Below, piece by piece: positions 5,579 to 11,051 of a stretch of DNA of 11,051 nt. Source of the stretch: an uncultured Flavobacteriales bacterium (GTDB taxonomy: Bacteria > Bacteroidota > Bacteroidia > Flavobacteriales > Vicingaceae); NCBI GenBank assembly GCA_913052515.1, contig CAJXFJ010000024.1, forward strand, positions 1 to 11,051. The letters run 5' to 3'. The position numbers and the translations under genes are program-made. Positions within the stretch are counted from its first letter, which is position 1; every line of letters starts with the position of its first letter. A model generated the notes under the pieces. The model was given only the letters and a program-made list of their open reading frames with translations. It ran no database searches and was not told the DNA's origin.

Positions 5579-6154
5579 ATGATACAAGTTGATGAAATCT
5601 TACTTTCAGAAGAGTTATTCGAGGAACATTTTAGTTGCGACCTTAGTGCTTGCAAAGGGGCCTGTTGTGTAGAAGGCGATGCTGGAGCTCCTTTAGAGTT
5701 AAGTGAAATTGATGAAATAGAAGCGAATTTAGATGAGATACTTCCCTTTTTGCCTGATAAAGGGAAAAAGACAATTGAAGAACATGGTGTTTTTGAAATG
5801 GATGTTGATGGAGATTATGTAACTCCATTAAATGGTGGAAAGGAATGTGCTTTTACTGTATTTTCAGATGAAGGAATGGCGCTTTGTGGAATAGAGTTAG
5901 CCTACAAGGCTAATAAATCTACATTTTTAAAGCCTATTTCTTGTCATTTATATCCCATCCGCATTGGAAAACTAAAATATCATGATGCATTAAATTATCA
6001 TCGTTGGCATATTTGCAAACCTGCTTGTGATTGTGGCTTGAAACAAAAAGTCAAAGTGTATCAATTTGCTAAAGAGCCTCTTATCCGAAAATATGGAGAA
6101 GCATGGTATCAACAACTTATTGAAGTTGATCATTTACTTGAATCCGAAGAATAA
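5579..6154 (+). CDS. DUF3109 family cysteine-rich protein (YkgJ-like metal-binding type)
   Basis: This 191-residue protein has the hallmark opening of the Bacteroidota DUF3109 family, FSCDLSACKGACCVEGDAGAPLE (residues 18-40, with C20, C25, C29 and C30). The remaining cysteines are C90, C103, C122 (in SCHLYPIRI), C146, C150 and C152 (in HICKPACDCG), ten in all, with conserved-looking histidines nearby (H123, H141, H144). The pattern resembles the zinc or iron-sulfur binding YkgJ/Flagellin N-methylase-like cluster proteins, but no reaction is established for DUF3109. There is no signal peptide, so it should act in the cytoplasm. The start MIQVDEILLSEELF matches the usual family N-terminus. It converges on ispG, whose stop codon lies 7 nt away with no terminator between. 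Family call is confident from recall; metal binding is inference. Confidence 0.85.
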   Translation: MIQVDEILLSEELFEEHFSCDLSACKGACCVEGDAGAPLELSEIDEIEANLDEILPFLPDKGKKTIEEHGVFEMDVDGDYVTPLNGGKECAFTVFSDEGMALCGIELAYKANKSTFLKPISCHLYPIRIGKLKYHDALNYHRWHICKPACDCGLKQKVKVYQFAKEPLIRKYGEAWYQQLIEVDHLLESEE

Positions 6155-6161
6155 CTTAAGC

Positions 6162-8093
6162 TTATGACTCTGTAGGCACTACCCAATCACCATGCGCTTT
6201 AATCAATTCAATTAAAGCATCTACAGCATCTTCTTCTTGTACATTGCGCTTAACCACTTCTTTTTCTTTGTACAAAGTGATTTTACCGGGGCCTGTTCCC
6301 ACGTATCCGTAGTCAGCATCTGCCATTTCCCCAGGACCGTTGACAATACAGCCCATAATTCCAATCTTTACGCCCTTTAAATGCGAAGTAACAGCTCTAA
6401 TTTTAGCGGTGGTTTCTTGTAAATCGAACAAAGTTCTGCCACAAGAAGGGCAAGAAATATACTCCGTTTTTGAAATACGAACTCTACTTGCTTGTAAAAT
6501 TCCAAATGAAGTATTGACTACAAATTGACTTGCTATTGCTCGTTTTGATTTCAGCCATATTCCATCTCCTAAACCATCAATCAAAAGTCCCCCAAAGTCA
6601 GTAGCAGACGCAAGCTGAACTTCCTCTATATCATCAGAATCATAAGTCCTTTGAATAATCACAGGAAGATCTACCCTTTGATTAAGAAGCGCTATAAAAG
6701 CTCTTCGTTGTTCTGCCATACCGTGTTCATTTTTTGTTTTCAGAACAAGTACACTATAGTTTGAAGCTTTTAGTTTGGAAATAAAGTTTTGATTTTCTAA
6801 AACATCATTCAATTCACAGGACACAAAATTGAGAACATTCAAATTTTCTTCATTCAAATATTCTTCAACATTTAAAATTGGATAATGCCTTTCTTTTGAG
6901 GGGTGTGACTTCCAAACCTTGTAATCTTGTACAAGTCCTAAGGTGCCTGGTATTTGAAAGTCTATTGTATTTTCTCCTATATATATGTAATCCGCAGCTT
7001 GGTCTAAAATATTCCACTTGTCTAATGGGACTGAATAAGCATAACCAAAACCAAACAAAGAAGCCGCTTTTATGGATTTGCTTTGAGATAAATCACCAAA
7101 AACCACTGGAACAAAGTCGTGACCTATATTATTAATGTTCTTGCTTTCTCGTTTTTTATATTCAAATGGATTAATTGGGTTCTTAGTAACCGGAGCTATT
7201 TTAGAATGATTAGCCCTATTAGCATATCGTGTTACTAATTTCTGCGCCACAGGAATTTCAAACTCTGGCTCTTCTGTTAATGATACTCGGATGGTGTCAC
7301 CCAATCCATCTTCCAACAAAGTCCCTATACCTACAGCCGATTTTATTCTACCATCTTCTCCATCTCCTGCTTCTGTAACACCCAAATGCAATGGATAATT
7401 CATCCCCTCCTTCATCATTTCTGCTACTAGTAAACGGTAGGCTTGCACCATTACCAATGTATTACTTGCCTTCATGGATAAAACCAATTCATGAAAATCA
7501 TTCTTTCGACAAATTCGAATAAACTCCATTGCTGATTCTACCATACCATGGGGAGTATCACCATAACGGCTAAGAATTCGATCAGAAAGGGACCCATGAT
7601 TGGTACCTATCCGCATAGCCGTTCCATGTTCCTTACACAATAAAACTAATGGAGTAAATTTTTCTTCAATACGCCGCAGCTCTTGATTGTAACTATCATC
7701 GGTATATGAAAGCTCTTCAAACTTTTTCTTATCCGCATAATTCCCAGGGTTTACCCTTACTTTTTCAACAATTTTAGCCGCTACTTCTGCTGCATTTGGC
7801 GTAAAATGAATATCTGCCACCAAAGGTGTTTGATATCCTAAATCCCTTATTCCTTGCTTAATAAGACGCAAGTTTTCAGCATCTTTTTTACTAGGAGCCG
7901 TCAATCTCACAAGTTCACAGCCTGCCTCAATCATGCGCACTGACTGTTTGATCGAACCGGCTGTATCCATGGTATCTGTCGTCGTCATCGATTGAATGCG
8001 AATAGGTTGCTTACCTCCTAGTTGAAGTGACCCAATAGTTACTTCACGACTCTTAAATCGACTGTACGTGCTTAAATCATTACAATACTTCAT
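6162..8093 (-). CDS. ispG: 4-hydroxy-3-methylbut-2-enyl diphosphate synthase (IspG/GcpE), large Bacteroidota type
   Basis: IspG converts MEcPP to HMBPP, the penultimate step of the MEP isoprenoid pathway, using a [4Fe-4S] cluster and reduced flavodoxin or ferredoxin. I place the start at the ATG at 8093 (643 residues, MKYCNDLSTY…). An in-frame GTG at 8099 would add only two residues. Residues about 10-290 are the TIM barrel (PIRIQSMTTTDTMDT near 30-44, VADIHFTP, RVNPGN, RIGTNHGSLS). About 300-535 is the extra domain found in plant and Bacteroidota enzymes and absent from E. coli IspG. The C-terminal domain carries the cluster ligands: C548 and C551 (CPSC), C582 (IMGC) and E589 (NGPGE). The Cys-to-Glu spacing of 7 equals that of E. 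coli C305/E312. The enzyme looks intact. It appears monocistronic, with a possible promoter about 40 nt upstream. Confidence 0.96.
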   Translation of the reverse strand: MKYCNDLSTYSRFKSREVTIGSLQLGGKQPIRIQSMTTTDTMDTAGSIKQSVRMIEAGCELVRLTAPSKKDAENLRLIKQGIRDLGYQTPLVADIHFTPNAAEVAAKIVEKVRVNPGNYADKKKFEELSYTDDSYNQELRRIEEKFTPLVLLCKEHGTAMRIGTNHGSLSDRILSRYGDTPHGMVESAMEFIRICRKNDFHELVLSMKASNTLVMVQAYRLLVAEMMKEGMNYPLHLGVTEAGDGEDGRIKSAVGIGTLLEDGLGDTIRVSLTEEPEFEIPVAQKLVTRYANRANHSKIAPVTKNPINPFEYKKRESKNINNIGHDFVPVVFGDLSQSKSIKAASLFGFGYAYSVPLDKWNILDQAADYIYIGENTIDFQIPGTLGLVQDYKVWKSHPSKERHYPILNVEEYLNEENLNVLNFVSCELNDVLENQNFISKLKASNYSVLVLKTKNEHGMAEQRRAFIALLNQRVDLPVIIQRTYDSDDIEEVQLASATDFGGLLIDGLGDGIWLKSKRAIASQFVVNTSFGILQASRVRISKTEYISCPSCGRTLFDLQETTAKIRAVTSHLKGVKIGIMGCIVNGPGEMADADYGYVGTGPGKITLYKEKEVVKRNVQEEDAVDALIELIKAHGDWVVPTES

Positions 8094-8134
8094 AGACACT
8101 TAATTCCTAATAAATACAATTACTTATGCGGTTT

Positions 8135-8142
8135 CAAAAATA
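8135..8142 (-). promoter_or_regulatory. Candidate -7 element (TATTTTTG) for ispG
   Basis: The minus strand reads TATTTTTG, a fit to TAnnTTTG, 41 nt before the ispG ATG, giving a leader of about 35 nt. The nearest upstream TTG (complement of 8168-8170) is 25 nt away, just outside the usual 17-23 nt window, so the match is moderate. Confidence 0.4.
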
Positions 8143-8183
8143 AGTTTCTTCCTATTTATTTTATAGGCAATTCTATTTCATTC

Positions 8184-8210
8184 ATAGACAAAAATTATGT
8201 CCTTGTCTAT
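8184..8210. repeat. Perfect inverted repeat ATAGACAA-N11-TTGTCTAT
   Basis: Two exact 8-bp arms (8184-8191 and 8203-8210) flank an 11-nt spacer. It lies about 40 bp upstream of the candidate ispG -7 element. There is no adjoining T run on either strand, so an operator or DNA-binding dyad is likelier than a terminator. No regulator is identified. Confidence 0.5.
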
Positions 8211-8322
8211 TTATAAACTTTTTCTACTAGTTTAATTCAATTTTCAATTAATTTCACCTAAAATACTGTCCATCAACTTACAAACTAAAATATCGTACAT
8301 TAAAAGTGCTCCACATTTAATA

Positions 8323-8517
8323 GTGCAAGCTCTAACCGATTCAGACCAGGCCACATTTGACCTGTGTGATATAAGTGGCAAAATATATAAGTCAGGAATA
8401 ATTAATCGTGAAATCCCACTTGAAATCGATGTTTCAGGTTTTCATAATGGTCAATATTTCTTAGTCTTAATTGATGAAGGAAAAATTAAAAAGCAGATTA
8501 TTAATATTGAGATTTGA
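8323..8517 (+). pseudogene. Orphan remnant of a T9SS type A C-terminal sorting domain
   Basis: The 64 codons from a GTG at 8323 look like most of a type IX secretion C-terminal sorting domain. Features are FDLCDISGKIYKSG (residues 12-25), the strand pair EIDVSGFHNGQYFLVL (34-49), and a basic last strand KIKKQIINI (54-62). Such domains normally end large secreted proteins and are cleaved after outer-membrane passage. Here there is no cargo: ispG begins only 230 bp upstream on the other strand, the frame closes at 8233-8235, and the usual YPNP motif at the front of the domain is missing. There is no ATG and no promoter-like element. It is best read as the surviving 3' tail of a deleted secreted-protein gene. 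Its last 17 bp overlap the 3' end of the hydrolase gene. A short expressed gene is possible but unlikely, since it lacks a signal peptide. Confidence 0.65.
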
Positions 8518-9301
8518 GTCTCTTCTCAAACTTTACAATCCATTTCAAGGTTTGTTCTTCTCGTTCAAGCGGGCTCATGTGGCCACTATCCTCAATTAAT
8601 TCAAATCTTCCATTTTCACCAAGCATAGCTTCTACCTTTATTTCATTTACATAAAACAAAGGATCAAACTCTCCTATTAAAAATAAATAAGGGAAAGGGG
8701 CAAATTTTAAAACAATCTCACGTTCTTTTCGGATAATCATCCCCTCTATATTAGCAATGACACCTTGTAAAGGACATGCCCTTGCCCATTGTAAATACTT
8801 TTTAATATGCCAAGTTGTTGTTCTTTGCTTCATCTTAAACAAGCTTGGCACCAAAACCTGCAATGCTTTATCCTTATTTTGTTTCAACACTTTTACAAGC
8901 TGCTTTCGAGAAGCTTTTCGTTCATCAGTATCACCTTTGGCGGTGCTATTAATCAAAATTAACCCCAACAATGCATCTGGAAATTTTTCCGCAAATGCCA
9001 TAGACACATAACCACCCATAGAGTGTCCAATTAAAATAATTTTACGAACCCCAACATCTTGGATAACTACCTTTACTGCTTCGGCTAATAACTCCATGCT
9101 ATGAACATATCCAAGAGGCGCAGATTGACCGTGACCAGGTAAATCAATAACAATTACACGAAAGCGTTTACTTAATCGCTTTGAAATTGCATTCCAAAAT
9201 TGCCCATTGGCTAAAAACCCATGAAGAAAAACGATAGTACGACCCTTACCTTTAACTTCATAGTAAAGTTGTTCTCCTTTGAATGAAATATACTTGCGCA
9301 T
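8501..9301 (-). CDS. Alpha/beta-fold hydrolase
   Basis: This 266-residue protein is a soluble alpha/beta hydrolase with a complete catalytic triad: nucleophile S94 in GHSMGG (92-97), acid D213 in GEFDPL, and H241 in DSGHMSPLE. The oxyanion-hole motif is HGF at 27-29, and DLPGHGQS at 53-60 is the usual post-strand-4 loop. A cap domain of basic and aromatic residues spans about 120-195. No signal peptide is visible, so it is cytoplasmic. The superfamily includes esterases, lipases, C-C hydrolases and haloperoxidase-like enzymes; the sequence does not settle the substrate. Its ATG (9299-9301) directly follows the TAG stop (9302-9304 on this strand) of the upstream aminopeptidase gene, so translation is probably coupled in a two-gene operon. 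Its 3' end overlaps the T9SS-domain remnant on the other strand. Confidence 0.88.
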   Translation of the reverse strand: MRKYISFKGEQLYYEVKGKGRTIVFLHGFLANGQFWNAISKRLSKRFRVIVIDLPGHGQSAPLGYVHSMELLAEAVKVVIQDVGVRKIILIGHSMGGYVSMAFAEKFPDALLGLILINSTAKGDTDERKASRKQLVKVLKQNKDKALQVLVPSLFKMKQRTTTWHIKKYLQWARACPLQGVIANIEGMIIRKEREIVLKFAPFPYLFLIGEFDPLFYVNEIKVEAMLGENGRFELIEDSGHMSPLEREEQTLKWIVKFEKRLKSQY

Positions 9302-10591
9302 CTATTTTTTCATCGCCGCTTCAATCTCTTCTACTTCTAATGGAATATGTGCCATTAAATCTACATTATCATGCTCACCGATTAGAATATCATTTTCCAA
9401 ACGAATACCCAAATTTTCTTCTCGAATGTAAATTCCAGGCTCTACGGTAAAAACAGCACCTGCTTTTATAGGCTCTTGCCAACTTCCTACATCATGTACA
9501 TCTAAACCAATATAATGAGACGTGCCATGCATAAAATACTTTTTGTACGCCGGCCAATTTGGATCTTGATTCTTCACCTCTTCTTTTGTAATTAATCCGA
9601 GTTTAAGCAATTGTTCTGTCATAAATTCACCTACTTTTTGATGATAATCGTTTAAAGTAATACCTGGCCTTAAAATGGCGGTAGCCGATTTCATAACGGA
9701 TAGTACAGCTTCATAAACCTCCTTCTGACGGTCTGTAAATTTTCCATTCACCGGAATAGAACGAGTTAAATCAGAAGCGTAATTTGCATATTCTGCACCA
9801 AAATCCATCAATATTACATCGCCATCTTTACATACTTGATTATTTTCAATGTAATGAAGTACACAAGCATTAAAACCAGATGCAATAATTGGCTCATATG
9901 CAAATCCTCTTGATCTATTTCTTAAGAATTCATGCATAATTTCTGCTTGAATTTCATACTCCATCACTCCAGGTTTGATGAATTTTAAGATACGATCTAC
10001 TGCCTTAGCCGTAATATCACATGCATTCTGCATCAAAGCTATCTCCTCAGGCTCTTTAATCGCTCTGATTTTATGCATTATTGGCGCAGAACGCTCAACA
10101 CGATGCAAAGGATAGTCTGCCAATAATCTTTTTCTGAATCGATCATCTCGAGTTTCAACGTCTACTTTGGCTCGTAAGTGTTCGTTACTATTTAAGTAAA
10201 TGTTTTCGGCCTCAAAAAGTACCGTTTTTAATAGAGTTTCAAAATCATTTAACCAAAAAACATGTTTAATTCCAGAAGTCTTTGTAGCTGCTTCTTTTGT
10301 TAATTTTTCTCCTTCCCAAATGGCTATTTCTTCAGAAGTTTCTTTTACAAATAACATTTCTCTGTATTTCTCTTGAGTTGCATCTGGAAATAGCACTAAA
10401 ATAGACTCTTCTTGATCTACACCACTTAAGTAAAATAAATCATTGTTTTGTCGAAAGGGCATAGTTCCATCTGCATTTGTAGGTAGAATGTCATTCGAAT
10501 TAAAAATGGCAACAGACTTTGATTTTAAATGCTTGATAAACTTATTTCTATTCTTAATAAATAGGTTTTGATCAATGGGAAGATACTTCAT
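9302..10591 (-). CDS. pepP: Xaa-Pro aminopeptidase (aminopeptidase P, M24B family)
   Basis: This 429-residue metallopeptidase should remove N-terminal residues from peptides with proline in second position. Residues about 5-165 form the N-terminal AMP_N domain (NDLFYLSGVDQEES at 50-63). Residues about 175-420 form the pita-bread catalytic domain. All five dimetal ligands expected from E. coli PepP are present: D263 and D274 (MDFGAEYANYASDLTRS), H355 (FMHGTSHYIGLDVHD), E384 (VEPGIYI) and E399 (RLENDIL). The spacings D-D 11 and H-E 29 are the same as in E. coli. There is no signal peptide, so it is cytoplasmic and serves peptide turnover. It is first in an operon with the alpha/beta hydrolase and diverges from sdhC. 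A TAnnTTTG element lies 21 nt upstream. Assignment to the family is firm; the gene symbol is by similarity. Confidence 0.93.
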   Translation of the reverse strand: MKYLPIDQNLFIKNRNKFIKHLKSKSVAIFNSNDILPTNADGTMPFRQNNDLFYLSGVDQEESILVLFPDATQEKYREMLFVKETSEEIAIWEGEKLTKEAATKTSGIKHVFWLNDFETLLKTVLFEAENIYLNSNEHLRAKVDVETRDDRFRKRLLADYPLHRVERSAPIMHKIRAIKEPEEIALMQNACDITAKAVDRILKFIKPGVMEYEIQAEIMHEFLRNRSRGFAYEPIIASGFNACVLHYIENNQVCKDGDVILMDFGAEYANYASDLTRSIPVNGKFTDRQKEVYEAVLSVMKSATAILRPGITLNDYHQKVGEFMTEQLLKLGLITKEEVKNQDPNWPAYKKYFMHGTSHYIGLDVHDVGSWQEPIKAGAVFTVEPGIYIREENLGIRLENDILIGEHDNVDLMAHIPLEVEEIEAAMKK

Positions 10592-10611
10592 TTTTTACTT
10601 TTTAATTTAAA

Positions 10612-10619
10612 CAAAGTTA
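10612..10619 (-). promoter_or_regulatory. Candidate -7 element (TAACTTTG) for the aminopeptidase/hydrolase operon
   Basis: The minus strand reads TAACTTTG, an exact TAnnTTTG fit, ending 20 nt before the aminopeptidase ATG and implying a short leader of about 15 nt. No TTG occurs at the expected upstream distance, so only the -7 half is supported. Confidence 0.42.
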
Positions 10620-10707
10620 ATATCCATAAGATGGAATTAAAACGGAATCCATTTTTAATTTGAAAGCTATCAAACCATATTCTGAAATCATTGTTAATTA
10701 AAAATAA

Positions 10708-10725
10708 AATAGCTAAACAGCTATT
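10708..10725. repeat. Inverted repeat AATAGCT-AAAC-AGCTATT
   Basis: Exact 7-bp arms (10708-10714, 10719-10725) flank a 4-nt spacer, placed between the two divergent promoter-like elements. It could be an operator or a small hairpin; there is no T run after it on the plus strand. Confidence 0.45.
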
Positions 10726-10763
10726 AAGAATGGTTCTAAATAAAATTTTTATAAAAATAACTT

Positions 10764-10794
10764 TTGACTACCATTTTTTCTAGAATTATCTTTG
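10764..10794 (+). promoter_or_regulatory. Bacteroidota-type promoter for the sdh operon
   Basis: TTG (10764-10766, within CTTTTGAC) is followed after 20 nt by TATCTTTG (10787-10794), a full match to TTG-N17-23-TAnnTTTG. Transcription should start near 10800, leaving about 30 nt of leader before the sdhC ATG. Confidence 0.72.
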
Positions 10795-10829
10795 GCAACT
10801 TATATCAGCGAAACTAAAACTATCAACTG

Positions 10830-11051
10830 ATGAGCGAATCTAGCGGTTTAATAAAATCACACATCGTAAAAAAATATTGGATGGCAGCAACAGGACTATT
10901 TTTATGCCTGTTTTTAACTGGCCATTTAGCTGGAAATCTACAATTGTTTTCTAGTTCTTATGAAGGACAATTGCAGTTTAATGAGTACGCCGTTTTTATG
11001 ACCACCAATCCGGCTGTTAAATTATTATCGTATTTAACTTACTTCAGCATA
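10830..11051 (+). CDS. sdhC: Succinate dehydrogenase cytochrome b subunit (partial, N-terminal 74 residues)
   Basis: The ATG at 10830 opens a frame that runs off the right edge. It begins MSESSGLIKSHIVKKYWM, then the first membrane helix AATGLFLCLFLTGHLAGNLQLF (residues 19-40), a short polar loop, and NEYAVFMTTNPAVKLLSYLTYF leading into a second helix. This is the typical start of the single-chain, five-helix cytochrome b558 subunit of Bacteroidota succinate:quinone oxidoreductase. That complex joins the TCA cycle to the quinone pool at the inner membrane. H32 in GHLAGN is a likely haem ligand by analogy with FrdC/SdhC families. The flavoprotein and iron-sulfur subunits (sdhA, sdhB) usually follow and would lie outside the window. 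A consensus promoter lies just upstream, so this is probably the first gene of the operon. Confidence 0.88.
   Translation, partial: MSESSGLIKSHIVKKYWMAATGLFLCLFLTGHLAGNLQLFSSSYEGQLQFNEYAVFMTTNPAVKLLSYLTYFSI

Larger units (their letters stand above)
8094..8322. other. Intergenic region between ispG and the T9SS-domain remnant
   Basis: This 229-bp AT-rich spacer contains a candidate ispG promoter element (8135-8142) and a perfect 8-bp-arm inverted repeat (8184-8210). The frame of the sorting-domain remnant stays open back to a TAA at 8233-8235 but has no ATG and no recognisable YPNP start of the domain. No RNA gene is apparent. Confidence 0.5.
10592..10829. other. Divergent intergenic region between the aminopeptidase and sdhC genes
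   Basis: This 238-bp AT-rich spacer carries promoter-like elements for both neighbours (minus strand 10612-10619; plus strand 10764-10794) and a 7-bp-arm dyad at 10708-10725 between them. I see no reading frame of note. Confidence 0.6.

Noticed and set aside
8094..8099. GTG start for ispG at 8099
   Set aside because: An ATG two codons inside begins with the usual MKYC opening, so the ATG at 8093 is preferred.
1..11051. CRISPR arrays, insertion sequences, prophage, tRNA/rRNA genes, T-box or other riboswitch for glyS
   Set aside because: I saw no regularly spaced repeats, transposase-like proteins, terminal inverted repeats, cloverleaf sequences, or T-box landmark in the short glyS leader.

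Overview
The window looks like chromosome from a member of the Bacteroidota (Flavobacteriia/Cytophagia-like). The signs are AT-rich DNA with little Shine-Dalgarno signal, promoter-like TAnnTTTG elements, the long Bacteroidota/plant-type IspG, an alpha2-type GlyRS, a type IX secretion (T9SS) C-terminal sorting domain, and a single-chain b-type SdhC. Genus cannot be told from the sequence alone.

Layout. 1-77 (-): probable start of an exported protein that runs off the left edge. 192-959 (+): exonuclease III. 1043-2044 (+): OmpA-family lipoprotein with a long coiled coil. 2061-2092: strong bidirectional terminator shared with the convergent glycyl-tRNA synthetase gene (2094-3611, -). Upstream of glyS on the same strand lie a Gly-rich lipoprotein (3707-4537) and a small outer-membrane beta-barrel protein (4580-5266); they look like a two-gene envelope unit driven by a good promoter at 5308-5339 and closed by two tandem hairpins just before glyS. 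A 312-bp divergent spacer follows. 5579-6154 (+): a ten-cysteine DUF3109 protein. 6162-8093 (-): ispG of the MEP isoprenoid pathway. 8323-8517 (+): orphan remnant of a T9SS sorting domain. 8501-9301 and 9302-10591 (-): alpha/beta hydrolase and Xaa-Pro aminopeptidase, stop and start codons abutting. 10830 to the right edge (+): start of sdhC, with a good promoter.

Functionally this is mostly core metabolism (DNA repair, tRNA charging, isoprenoid precursors, peptide turnover, respiration) interleaved with cell-envelope genes. I see no mobile element, CRISPR array, tRNA or rRNA gene, and no clearly new multi-gene system. The items most worth a second look are the truncated T9SS domain, the tandem hairpins ahead of glyS, the uncharacterised barrel/lipoprotein pair, and phased repeats or dyads in the divergent spacers.
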